From Mageeibacillus sp. UBA1243 (GTDB lineage: Bacteria; Bacillota; Clostridia; UBA1212), in assembly GCA_002308595.1 (NCBI GenBank), contig DBWH01000021.1, positions 1 to 9,027 of the forward strand: a DNA stretch of 9,027 nt. The letters run 5' to 3'. Each line of letters starts with the position of its first letter. Position 1 is the stretch's first letter. The position numbers were made by a program, and so were the translations under genes. Below the pieces are notes generated by a model that was given only the letters and a program-made list of their open reading frames with translations, was not told the origin of the DNA and did not search any database. Shown in pieces: positions 1 to 6,563 of the stretch.

Positions 1-25
1 CAAACTTTCTTTTCCTTACCGGAAA

Positions 26-99
26 TGTGCCAGAAGGGATTCGAACCCCCTACACACGGCTTAGAAGGCCGTTGCTCTATCCAGCTGAGCTACGGGCAC
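26..99 (-). tRNA. tRNA-Arg (anticodon TCT)
   Basis: Read on the minus strand this folds as a full cloverleaf. The D-stem is GCTC/GAGC, the anticodon stem ACGGC/GCCGT is perfect around the loop CTTCTAA (anticodon TCT, reads AGA and probably AGG), the variable loop has 5 nt, and the T-loop is TTCGAAT. The discriminator base is A and CCA is not encoded. The acceptor stem (93-99 with 27-33) has one C-U mismatch at tRNA positions 6-67, and the T-stem has two G-U pairs, so this is a slightly weak fold. It is second in a two-tRNA transcript, only 4 nt after the CCA of tRNA-Gly. AGG is a frequent arginine codon in the genes of this window, which suits a needed Arg isoacceptor. Confidence 0.95.
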
Positions 100-103
100 A
101 AAA

Positions 104-177
104 TGGAGCGGGTGAAGGGAATCGAACCCTCGTGTTCAGCTTGGAAGGCTGACGTTCTACCATTGAACAACACCCGC
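104..177 (-). tRNA. tRNA-Gly (anticodon TCC), CCA encoded
   Basis: On the minus strand this is a complete cloverleaf. The acceptor stem GCGGGTG/CACCCGC is perfect, the D-stem is GTTC/GAAC, the anticodon stem TCAGC/GCTGA surrounds the loop CTTCCAA (anticodon TCC, reads GGA/GGG), and the T-arm is GAGGG-TTCGATT-CCCTT. The discriminator is T (position 107) and a 3' CCA is encoded at 104-106, unlike the neighbouring tRNA-Arg. It is the promoter-proximal gene of the pair. Confidence 0.97.
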
Positions 178-204
178 ATAGTAGTCCCGGAAGACTGCTA
201 CGCA

Positions 205-232
205 AGTATACCATTTTCAAACGATTTGTCAA
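205..232 (-). promoter_or_regulatory. Promoter of the tRNA-Gly/tRNA-Arg transcript
   Basis: On the minus strand there is a consensus -35 TTGACA (227-232), a 16-nt spacer, and a -10 TATACT (205-210), 28 nt before the first base of tRNA-Gly. An A-tract on the minus strand just upstream of the -35 (about 236-244) resembles an UP element, as expected for a strong stable-RNA promoter. Confidence 0.88.
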
Positions 233-260
233 CAACTTTTTTTGTGTCTTAAGAAACGCT

Positions 261-338
261 GCCGCCAACGCCTCCCCGCCGCCAATTAACATATACTGCT
301 TTTAACCTATAAATAGCCGAAAACGGTGCGTTGGCGGC
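261..338. repeat. 11-bp inverted repeat bracketing the comEC promoter
   Basis: GCCGCCAACGC at 261-271 is matched exactly by its reverse complement at 328-338, with 56 bases between. The enclosed bases hold the predicted comEC promoter (286-313). The left arm also lies between this promoter and the divergent tRNA promoter. A second partial copy, GCCGCCAA, is at 278-285. The role is unknown; a paired operator is the simplest reading. Confidence 0.6.
286..313 (+). promoter_or_regulatory. Predicted promoter of comEC-holA
   Basis: The -35 is TTAACA (286-291, 5/6 match to TTGACA), the spacer is 16 nt, and the -10 is TATAAA (308-313, 5/6 match to TATAAT). A transcript would start near 320, giving a leader of at least about 115 nt before the first possible comEC start. 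The promoter is divergent from the tRNA promoter, with 53 bases between the two -35 boxes. Confidence 0.6.
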
Positions 339-362
339 GGCTTTGAAAAAGCTTTGAGAATT

Positions 363-388
363 ATATTTCCGGGGGTTGTCGGAAATAT
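363..388 (+). other. Perfect 9-bp hairpin in the comEC leader
   Basis: ATATTTCCG (363-371) pairs with CGGAAATAT (380-388) around the 8-nt loop GGGGTTGT. No T-run follows, so it is not an intrinsic terminator. It sits in the predicted 5' leader, just before a small SD-plus-ATG unit (392-420). It could affect mRNA stability or translation, or bind a protein; the sequence does not say which. Confidence 0.5.
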
Positions 389-402
389 TCTGAGGCGGTA
401 AA

Positions 403-420
403 ATGACATTGGCGATATAG
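403..420 (+). CDS. Possible five-codon leader ORF upstream of comEC
   Basis: ATG at 403 is preceded by GAGG (392-395) at 7-nt spacing. It encodes Met-Thr-Leu-Ala-Ile and then TAG (418-420). It lies directly after the leader hairpin and out of frame with comEC. It may be an uORF or leader peptide, or chance. Nothing in the peptide suggests attenuation, such as repeated codons for one amino acid. Confidence 0.2.
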   Translation: MTLAI

Positions 421-434
421 TTTCTTTCAAGGTT

Positions 435-2738
435 TTGAGTCGGGGAAATGCCTTGGCGGCATGGAGTTTGCGCGGGAGTGCCCGCAATAAAAGCTTGGGG
501 GTGATTTGTTCGCTGAAGAGAGCTCTGCGGAGGGTTAAGACGGCGCCTTGTCTGTGGCTGATGATTGCAGCTGCGTTGATGTGCCGGTTCTTTTGCGGCG
601 TCAGTGTTGAAAATGGAAATGCGCATAAAACGTATTACACGCTCAAGGGTCTTCGCGGCGAGGTGTACAGGGAGCCCTGGAACGGGAAGAAGGATTTTGT
701 CTTTACCGCGCGGGACAATTCCGGAAAGAGTTACAGGATACTTGTGAAGGGCGAGTTTGTTTACCGGGGGACGAGGGAGAGTGTGCTTGAAGCGGGTTTC
801 TGCAGGGCCGACGAGCTGAAGGTGCAGACGCCTCAGACGGCGGGGAACTTTTACGAGTTTGACTATTGCCGGTACCTGAAATCGCACAGGATTGACTTTG
901 TTGCGTACCCTGCGACGGATGATCTGAAGGTGCCTGAGAAGACAGACGAGGGGTTTTTCTGCGCTGAGTTTGAGTATGAGGACGGCACGAGGGACAGGTC
1001 CGCGCGCTCGCTTATGTACTATTCTGCGAGGATCAGGGAGGACATCTCAAGGAGCCTTGACAGGTACTTTTCGGACAACTTTTCGGCGCTCATAAAGGCT
1101 GTCATGACTGGGGAGACCGGGGCGCTTGATACGGAGGCCAAGGGGAATCTTACGGCGGCGGGGTTTTCGCATCTCATTGCCGTGTCGGGGACGCACGTGA
1201 CTTTTTTCACGCTGCCGTTTTCGGCGCTGCTCGGACGGACGCTGATAAGACACGACAAGCGGAAGCTGATACTCATAATTCCGGCTGTTTTTCTGTGGTT
1301 TGCGGCGGGAGGTTCGTGCACGGTGTCGCGGGCGGTGATTATGTTCATCTGCTCGGCCGTTGCCGGTGTCCTGAAGAGGCCGCCGAACGGGAAAAACATG
1401 CTCGGAATAGCGGGACTGATCACGCTCATTTCAAACCCATACAGCGTTTTTGCGACAGGTTTTCTGCTCTCATACGGGGCGGTACTTGCGACGCTCGAGA
1501 TACTTCCGGCTTTGAAGAGGCTGAGAATCGCCAAGAACAGAATCTGCGGATGGTTCCTGCCAGGAATCGCGGTGAATACGGGGCTGTTTCCGGTCATTTT
1601 GAGGCAGTTCGGCGCGTTTTCACCGTGCGGGATGCTTCTTTCGGTGCCTGCCGCGTTTGTTGCGTGCGTGGTAACCGTCGGAGGCTATGCGGTTTATATC
1701 TTTGACAAATTGTTCTCTTTCATGTCGCTTAAGAGTGCCGCGCAGGCAATGGTCAGTCTGTCGTACGGGCTTGAGAAGGCGGCGGGGAGCATATCGGGTG
1801 GCGGCTCGTGGTTTTTCAGGGTTGAGTGCGCCGCCCCGGGTATAGCTTTCTTCGTCATATACTATGTGCTGCTTGCCTGGCTTGTGAGAGGGAGAAAAGG
1901 GAAGCTTCTTCCGGCGGGTGCTGTACTTTGCGCCGTGATAGCTTTGATGTGCCGCGGGATGACGCGCATCGAGGTGCTTTTCTTTGACGTCGGGCAGGGG
2001 AGTGCGGCGCTTGTGAGGACTGTTGACGGTGTCGCGGGACTTGTCGACACGGGGACGGGCGACACGGATATTGCGTCGCTTCTTAAAAAGGAGGGGGTGT
2101 TCAGGCTCGATTTCATTGTCATCTCGCACGGCCACTCGGACCATTACGGAGGGCTTGCGGAGGTGCTTTCGGTGTACAAACCGGAGACGGTTTACGTTCC
2201 GAGCAACGCTTTTGACGACTACTGCAATGACATTGGCGATAATATGGGCGTGAACGCGGTTGAGGTTGACGGGAGCCTTTCGCTGAACCTCGGCAAATAT
2301 ACCGTAATGAGGCTTGTCGAACCCTATGACGCCAAGGAAAACCTGAACGACGGTTCTCTTGTCGTGTGCCTTGAGGGGCGGTGGGGGAATATTGTGCTGC
2401 CGGGAGATGCGGAGAACGGCGAACTCGGCGACCTGATTGAGCGGGGAGAACTCGGAAAAACCGGTGTTTTCTGCCTTGCGCATCACGGCTCGATTTCGTC
2501 CGGAAACGAAAAATTGTTGTGGGAGATTTCTCCGAAATATGTTATCATTAGCGCAGGGTACGGGAATAACTACGGACACCCTTCGAAGATCGTTCTTGAA
2601 ACGCTCAGAAAGCAGGGTGTAAGGGATTCCGACATATTCAGAACGGACCGCGACGGTGCGATAAGAGTCACCGCGGGAGAAAGCCCGTTTGGCGGAGATT
2701 TTACGGTAATATGGCGAAAAAGACAGAGACTTTTTTGA
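435..2738 (+). CDS. comEC: ComEC/Rec2 family DNA internalization protein
   Basis: ComEC is the inner-membrane channel that takes up single-stranded DNA in natural transformation. All three usual parts are present in about 767 residues: an N-terminal membrane segment (37-54) with an OB-fold-like region (about 70-165, including NFYEFDYCRYL); a multi-membrane-span Competence domain (about 215-485) with SHLIAVSGTHV at 245-255; and a C-terminal metallo-beta-lactamase-like domain (about 511-745) with DVGQGS (518-523), HGHSDH (565-570), NDGSLV (638-643), LPGDAE (655-660), AHHGS (682-686) and NNYGHPS (711-717). The start is uncertain. TTG 435 has only AAGG two bases away. TTG 453 has GGGG seven bases upstream and reads TTG GCG GCA. 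GTG 501 would begin just before the basic stretch and first membrane segment. The gene is intact and its 3' end overlaps holA by 28 bases. The presence of comEC alone does not prove competence. Confidence 0.95.
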   Translation: MSRGNALAAWSLRGSARNKSLGVICSLKRALRRVKTAPCLWLMIAAALMCRFFCGVSVENGNAHKTYYTLKGLRGEVYREPWNGKKDFVFTARDNSGKSYRILVKGEFVYRGTRESVLEAGFCRADELKVQTPQTAGNFYEFDYCRYLKSHRIDFVAYPATDDLKVPEKTDEGFFCAEFEYEDGTRDRSARSLMYYSARIREDISRSLDRYFSDNFSALIKAVMTGETGALDTEAKGNLTAAGFSHLIAVSGTHVTFFTLPFSALLGRTLIRHDKRKLILIIPAVFLWFAAGGSCTVSRAVIMFICSAVAGVLKRPPNGKNMLGIAGLITLISNPYSVFATGFLLSYGAVLATLEILPALKRLRIAKNRICGWFLPGIAVNTGLFPVILRQFGAFSPCGMLLSVPAAFVACVVTVGGYAVYIFDKLFSFMSLKSAAQAMVSLSYGLEKAAGSISGGGSWFFRVECAAPGIAFFVIYYVLLAWLVRGRKGKLLPAGAVLCAVIALMCRGMTRIEVLFFDVGQGSAALVRTVDGVAGLVDTGTGDTDIASLLKKEGVFRLDFIVISHGHSDHYGGLAEVLSVYKPETVYVPSNAFDDYCNDIGDNMGVNAVEVDGSLSLNLGKYTVMRLVEPYDAKENLNDGSLVVCLEGRWGNIVLPGDAENGELGDLIERGELGKTGVFCLAHHGSISSGNEKLLWEISPKYVIISAGYGNNYGHPSKIVLETLRKQGVRDSDIFRTDRDGAIRVTAGESPFGGDFTVIWRKRQRLF

Positions 2739-3712
2739 GCGCCTCGGCTATGGCGGCAATGATAGAAAAGGACGCACTGAAGAACGTCTATCTGTTTTAT
2801 GGCCCGGATGAGTTCCTGAAGTCATATTTTTCAGGCAGGGTTATAAAGAAGATTGGCGTTGACAGGGAGAACGTTAAACGTTTTGATGGAAAAGTCACCG
2901 CCGACGAGCTCAGAAGCGAGCTTGAAACGTCTTTTCTTTTTGCGGAGACGACCGTTGGTGTTGTCAGAAACTCAGGGCTTTTTAAGAGCGCGTCGAAGAG
3001 CGTTGCCGACAGCTTCTCGTTTTTGAAGGAGCTTGAAGAGGACAGCTATGCGCTGTTTGTCGAAACGGAAGCTGACAAGGGCAACCCGATGTTCAAAATC
3101 GTTGAGGAGTGCGGGGCGGTTTTTGACTGCTCGCTGAGGACTCTTCCCGAGGTCGTGAGCTCGCTTACCAAACGCGCCAATGCATCAGGCGTCGGCATCA
3201 CGCCGCAGGCAATAAAACTGCTTTACGAGGGTATCGGCAAGGAGCTTTTCGGGCTTTACAACGAGGTCGACAGGCTTGCGCTGCTCGTTCCGGGCGGCAC
3301 GATAGACGAAAGACTCGTGCTCGCGGAGTCGCCGCTTTCAATCGACGCGAAGATTTATGATTTTACGGACGCTGTTGTCGAAAAGAAATTTGACAAGGCG
3401 ATGGAGTGCCTTGACGCAATGCTGAAGGACAAGATTGCGCCGCAGTACATCATAATTTCGGTCGCAAAGCATTACCAGGCTCTTTACGACGTCTGCTGTC
3501 TTTCGGAGATGCGGATGACGCCTTCGGAGATTGCGGAAAAACTTGACTTAAGAGACTTTATCGCTAAAAAATACGTCAGGCAGTGCGAAAGCTATAACAG
3601 GGCGACGCTTGCCGGCATGATAGATATGATCGCGGACTTTGACGTCGCGTCAAAAAACGGACAGATTACCCCCGAGAGGGCAATCGAGCTGATAATAGGG
3701 ACGGGTATCTGA
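2711..3712 (+). CDS. holA: DNA polymerase III subunit delta
   Basis: HolA (YqeN in Bacillus) is the clamp-loader subunit that opens the sliding clamp and helps load it on primed DNA. The 333-residue protein has the usual length of about 330-350. VYLFYGPDEFL (residues 26-36) is the typical opening of the delta N-terminal domain. It is followed by an alpha/beta region to about 140 and a helical region that includes ITPQAIKLLYEGIG and a C-terminal collar-like domain (about 215-330). The start ATG overlaps the comEC end by 28 bases in another frame. A GGAG-type site (2694-2697) lies 13 bases upstream, somewhat far, so translation is probably coupled to comEC. comEC followed by holA is a common order in Bacillota. 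rpsT, often next in such genomes, is absent here. No T-rich terminator follows before the convergent small gene. Confidence 0.94.
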   Translation: MAKKTETFLSASAMAAMIEKDALKNVYLFYGPDEFLKSYFSGRVIKKIGVDRENVKRFDGKVTADELRSELETSFLFAETTVGVVRNSGLFKSASKSVADSFSFLKELEEDSYALFVETEADKGNPMFKIVEECGAVFDCSLRTLPEVVSSLTKRANASGVGITPQAIKLLYEGIGKELFGLYNEVDRLALLVPGGTIDERLVLAESPLSIDAKIYDFTDAVVEKKFDKAMECLDAMLKDKIAPQYIIISVAKHYQALYDVCCLSEMRMTPSEIAEKLDLRDFIAKKYVRQCESYNRATLAGMIDMIADFDVASKNGQITPERAIELIIGTGI

Positions 3713-3748
3713 AGCAGGCATTTGACCTTGGCTGTTTCGGAAACGCGG

Positions 3749-4039
3749 TCAGATTATGAGTTCGGCCTCTTTAGAGTAGAGGATTCCTGCGGATTCGGAG
3801 AGCGGGAGAAGCGAATAGACCTCGCCTGTATGAGTAAGGACGCAGAAAAGAGTCCTCGCACCTGTTTTCAGGTTGAAGCTCGCCGCCGCACGCAGAAGCA
3901 TTTTACAAACGTCGTCACCGTCGGGATAGTCACGGTCGCGGAATACCATCGCCGTGAAATCACCGGGGACAAAGTCGCTTATAACTGAGCCGGGCAGTTT
4001 GTTGTTGATTTTTTCACGCAGCTGTTTCTCGGATAGCAT
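3749..4039 (-). CDS. Hypothetical protein, 96 aa
   Basis: I do not recognise this protein. It is kept as real because the minus-strand ATG at 4037-4039 has an excellent ribosome binding site, GGAGGGA (4049-4055), at 9-nt spacing. There is also an extended -10 promoter upstream, and the codons (GAC, GGT, CTG, GCG) look like those of the neighbours. It begins MLSEKQLREKINNKLP, a likely amphipathic helix, and continues with alternating strand-like and helix-like segments (FTAMVFRDRDYPDGDDV, then a helix KMLLRAAASF, then TLFCVLTHTGEVYSLLPL). This suggests a small cytosolic alpha/beta protein. There is no signal peptide or membrane segment. It has two cysteines but no paired-cysteine motif. It is convergent with holA (36-base gap) and divergent from the phosphatase operon. 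The opposite-strand ORF over 3722-3988 has no comparable start signals. Confidence 0.75.
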   Translation of the reverse strand: MLSEKQLREKINNKLPGSVISDFVPGDFTAMVFRDRDYPDGDDVCKMLLRAAASFNLKTGARTLFCVLTHTGEVYSLLPLSESAGILYSKEAELII

Positions 4040-4048
4040 AGCAAATAT

Positions 4049-4055
4049 TCCCTCC
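4049..4055 (-). promoter_or_regulatory. Ribosome binding site deciding the 96-aa gene
   Basis: GGAGGGA on the minus strand, 9 nt before the ATG at 4037-4039. It is the main reason the minus-strand reading is preferred over the overlapping plus-strand ORF. Confidence 0.8.
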
Positions 4056-4072
4056 GGTTTTTCATTGCCCTC

Positions 4073-4102
4073 ATTATATCACAAAAGAGCGGCGAGTGGG
4101 AA
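4073..4102 (-). promoter_or_regulatory. Extended -10 promoter of the 96-aa gene
   Basis: On the minus strand the -10 is TATAAT (4073-4078) preceded by TGA, which makes the extended form TGnTATAAT. A weak -35, TTCCCA (4/6 match), lies 18 nt upstream. The start codon is 33 bases downstream of the -10. The extended -10 can compensate for the poor -35. Confidence 0.65.
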
Positions 4103-4165
4103 GTAAAAGAAAAGCCGAAAAGGTTTGCGCGGAGGAGCGCATTGGCGGCAGTTAGGAGATTGATG

Positions 4166-5296
4166 ATGAAGACGGTTTTGAAGAACAAGCCAAGGGTAAT
4201 CGCCCTGATCCTTGCAATGACAATGATCGCGGCACTTTTCGGATGCGGAAACAATGCCGTGAAGGAGGAAAAGGGTGAACTGATCAACGCCTCGCCTTCG
4301 AGCGGAGAAGTTGTTACGATCCTGCCCGAATCGCTGAGGACGTTTTACGCAAACTACGAGAATCCGAAATCGGTGGATCCTTTTGTGACGGGGCTTGATA
4401 TTTATCAGCCTGTTCCGGTTAAAATCAGCTGGACGTGTGAGCAGGACGCGGACTATTACATTGTCGGCCTGTCGATGAAGAAGAACATCGAGATTTCGGG
4501 CAGCGAGGACACGACTTATTTTGTGACCGTTGACAATTTCGTTGAGGCGTATGAGCTTTTTGCCGGCAAGACGTACTACTACAGGGTCTTTGCGGTGAAG
4601 GGAACCGACGTTCTGGCGTCCGTGCTGTTCAGCTTCAAGACGGAGAACTACATCAGGACGGTTTACGTTGACGGTGTGTCGAACACGAGAGACCTTGGCG
4701 GCAAGGTCGGCGAGGGCGGCAGGAAAATCAAGCAGGGTATTATCTACAGGGGCGCGGCGGTTGACGGCGTCACAAAACAGGGCAAGGTTGATTTTCTCGA
4801 AAAATTAGGCATAAAGACTGAGATTGACCTGCGCACGGGAACGGAGCTTTCGGTGTTCAGGAAGGATATTAACGTTATCAGTGTGCTCGCTCCCTGCTAC
4901 GTAAACAGCGGGATGGGCATCGAGCTTCCGGAGTACCAGGTCGGACTTGCCGAGGAAATCAGGGCGTTTGCGAACCCGGACAACTTCCCGATTTACTTCC
5001 ACTGCGCGATAGGCAGGGACAGGACGGGCACACTCGCTTTCTTCATCCAGGTTATCGCGGGCGTTTCGGAAGAGGAGATCATAAAGGACTACCTGACTTC
5101 GTTCTTCTCGGTTTCGGGCACGGCGGACGATCCTGCGACTCCGAGCAACTACGTCGGGAACTTAACAGTCATGATCAACTGGCTCAAGGAGCAGTACAAG
5201 GGGAACCTTAAGCAGAGCGTTGAGAGATTTTTGATTGACATAGGCATCACGAAGGAAGAAATCAAGGCCATAAGAGCCAATATACTGGAGGGCTGA
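4166..5296 (+). CDS. Lipoprotein tyrosine-protein phosphatase (IphP-like)
   Basis: A predicted exported, lipid-anchored phosphatase. From the ATG at 4166 it has 376 residues. The basic start MKTVLKNKPR is followed by a hydrophobic stretch ending in the lipobox LFGC, so Cys27 should be lipidated and the protein held on the outer face of the membrane. A fibronectin-III-like region (about 82-160) precedes the catalytic domain (about 165-340). That domain has NTRDLGG (173-179), YRG (194-196), IDLRT (220-224) and the P-loop HCAIGRDRTG (279-288), which fits HCxxGxxRT with Cys280 as nucleophile and Arg286. NTRDLGG plus this loop is typical of the Y_phosphatase3/IphP family, which removes phosphate from Tyr/Ser or from phosphoinositides; the substrate here is unknown. 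Start: TAGGAG (4153-4158) is 7 nt before ATG 4166. An upstream in-frame TTG (4142) with GGAGG (4131-4135) is also possible and adds eight residues. It is first of a tight four-gene cluster. Confidence 0.9.
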   Translation: MKTVLKNKPRVIALILAMTMIAALFGCGNNAVKEEKGELINASPSSGEVVTILPESLRTFYANYENPKSVDPFVTGLDIYQPVPVKISWTCEQDADYYIVGLSMKKNIEISGSEDTTYFVTVDNFVEAYELFAGKTYYYRVFAVKGTDVLASVLFSFKTENYIRTVYVDGVSNTRDLGGKVGEGGRKIKQGIIYRGAAVDGVTKQGKVDFLEKLGIKTEIDLRTGTELSVFRKDINVISVLAPCYVNSGMGIELPEYQVGLAEEIRAFANPDNFPIYFHCAIGRDRTGTLAFFIQVIAGVSEEEIIKDYLTSFFSVSGTADDPATPSNYVGNLTVMINWLKEQYKGNLKQSVERFLIDIGITKEEIKAIRANILEG

Positions 5297-5299
5297 GCG

Positions 5300-6547
5300 A
5301 TGAAAAATACGGTTGGGTTAATGAATAAGAAAACCGCCAAGGCCGTTGCGCTGCTCACGGCAATCATTCTCGCGTTCGTCGCGTTCTGCGGCGGAAGAGG
5401 GACGGCTCTTGCGGACGATACCGAGAAGACAGAGCTGCCGTACGGCGGCGAGTTCGGACCGAGCACTATATCGAACAAAATCAAAGGTGTCAGCGCCTAT
5501 TCATGCTCCAGGCTGAAAGTTCTGACGCCCGAGGAGGCTGCGGAGCAGAACGTGCCGGACGGGTACAAGGGACACGTCGTGACGATGAGTCCGGGCGGTA
5601 ACCTTGGCGTTGCGTTTGATTTCAGCGAAGCCAATATCAGCGTGCACACGTTAAAGAGTATAAGTATAAGGGTTTACGTGGAATCCACGGACGGCGACAT
5701 CACGGAGGGCGACAGCCACTATCCGGAGGTCAGAATCGTCTATCCCGGAGCCACGGATCACCAGATTGTAAAGTATGACGTGAGCTCGAGAACGGACCGC
5801 TGGAACACGATAGTTATCTACCCTGACGGAACCAACATTACAAATGACGCAAAACGCATGTGCGGAGCCGACAACGCGCTCATGACCCTCGCAAACGAGG
5901 AAGGCATTCTTCAGGCTTTCGAGGTCAGTGTAAGGCGCTCGGCAGGTACCGGAAATTTTTACATCGATTTTATATCCCTGAACTTCATGGACGACACCCA
6001 CAAGGGCCCCGACATCACTTACAACGGACCCGAGGTCATGCAGATTCCGAAGGGATCAAAGATTGTTGTTGACGCCGTGGCAGATGACTTCGACGAAAAG
6101 CGAATCTGCCCCATAACTTACGAGTGGGAGAAAGGCGTTGCGCTTGACGAGGACGGATTCCCCGCGGCGGGCACGAAATGCAAGCTGATACTGAAGTCGG
6201 CGGACGGATTCGGAAACATTACGGAGAAGGCGATAAATGCAGAGGTTATGCCTCCGGATAAGACACCGCCAAGGTTTAACTTTGAAACGGATACAATCAA
6301 ATGCGTTGCCGGCACGGTTCCTCAGACGGTCGGAGCGGCCGGGGATGATACGATACTCATGTCGGTTAGCTACGAGTGGCCGGAGGACGCGATCGACAGG
6401 CTCGGCCGCATAAACGAGGGCACTTTTGAGGTCAAGGCAAAGGCCGAGGACACATCCGGCAACGTGACCGAGAAGGTCATAAAGGTTATCGCCGGCGGTG
6501 CGGACACGTTTGAGGGATTTACGGTAATTTACGACAAAAAAGGTTAA
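5300..6547 (+). CDS. Secreted beta-sandwich protein with two Ig-like repeats
   Basis: A 415-residue exported protein that I cannot name. It has a signal peptide: the basic start, a hydrophobic core at about 14-30, and a likely signal-peptidase I site after Ala38 (ALA before DD). Residues about 95-230 look like a jelly-roll, carbohydrate-binding-type beta-sandwich (inference from strand pattern, ending YIDFISLNF). Two related Ig/cadherin-like repeats follow, at about 238-317 and 323-397. They share the pattern YEW...GNxTEK (ITYEWEK with FGNITEK; VSYEWPE with SGNVTEK). No LPXTG, SLH or C-terminal membrane anchor is seen, so the protein is probably released or held by binding. The start is set by GGAGGG (5287-5292), 7 nt upstream and inside the end of the phosphatase gene. 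With only 3 bases between the genes, translation is probably coupled and the two proteins likely work together outside the cell. Confidence 0.82.
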   Translation: MKNTVGLMNKKTAKAVALLTAIILAFVAFCGGRGTALADDTEKTELPYGGEFGPSTISNKIKGVSAYSCSRLKVLTPEEAAEQNVPDGYKGHVVTMSPGGNLGVAFDFSEANISVHTLKSISIRVYVESTDGDITEGDSHYPEVRIVYPGATDHQIVKYDVSSRTDRWNTIVIYPDGTNITNDAKRMCGADNALMTLANEEGILQAFEVSVRRSAGTGNFYIDFISLNFMDDTHKGPDITYNGPEVMQIPKGSKIVVDAVADDFDEKRICPITYEWEKGVALDEDGFPAAGTKCKLILKSADGFGNITEKAINAEVMPPDKTPPRFNFETDTIKCVAGTVPQTVGAAGDDTILMSVSYEWPEDAIDRLGRINEGTFEVKAKAEDTSGNVTEKVIKVIAGGADTFEGFTVIYDKKG

Positions 6548-6563
6548 AAGGGGGCTTCTTGAG

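Noticed and set aside
11..25. Possible tRNA operon terminator at the left edge
   Set aside because: TTTCC/GGAAA is only 5 bp and the following minus-strand bases are A-rich, not T-rich; the real end may lie outside the window.
25..292. Short ORFs across the tRNA genes on both strands
   Set aside because: They are translations of tRNA sequence (the repeated GFEPPTHGLEG-type peptide is typical) and of the promoter region.
249..887. 212-codon minus-strand ORF at the comEC 5' end
   Set aside because: Low-complexity basic translation that overlaps the comEC promoter, leader and N-terminal domain. No start signals were seen.
1620..2579. 319-codon minus-strand ORF opposite comEC
   Set aside because: It mirrors the codon bias of comEC on the other strand. 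The product is rich in Arg, His and Pro with no recognisable domain, and comEC is certain here.
3723..3751. Possible bidirectional terminator between holA and the 96-aa gene
   Set aside because: TGACC/GGTCA with an inner GTTTCGGAAAC can fold, but the stem is asymmetric and no T-run follows on either strand.
3722..3988. 88-codon plus-strand ORF after holA
   Set aside because: It overlaps the 96-aa minus-strand gene, which has a promoter and a strong ribosome binding site. This ORF has neither.
4040..4141. Plus-strand promoter for the phosphatase operon
   Set aside because: No convincing -35/-10 pair is visible on the plus strand; the clear TATAAT here reads in the minus direction. The operon promoter remains unidentified.
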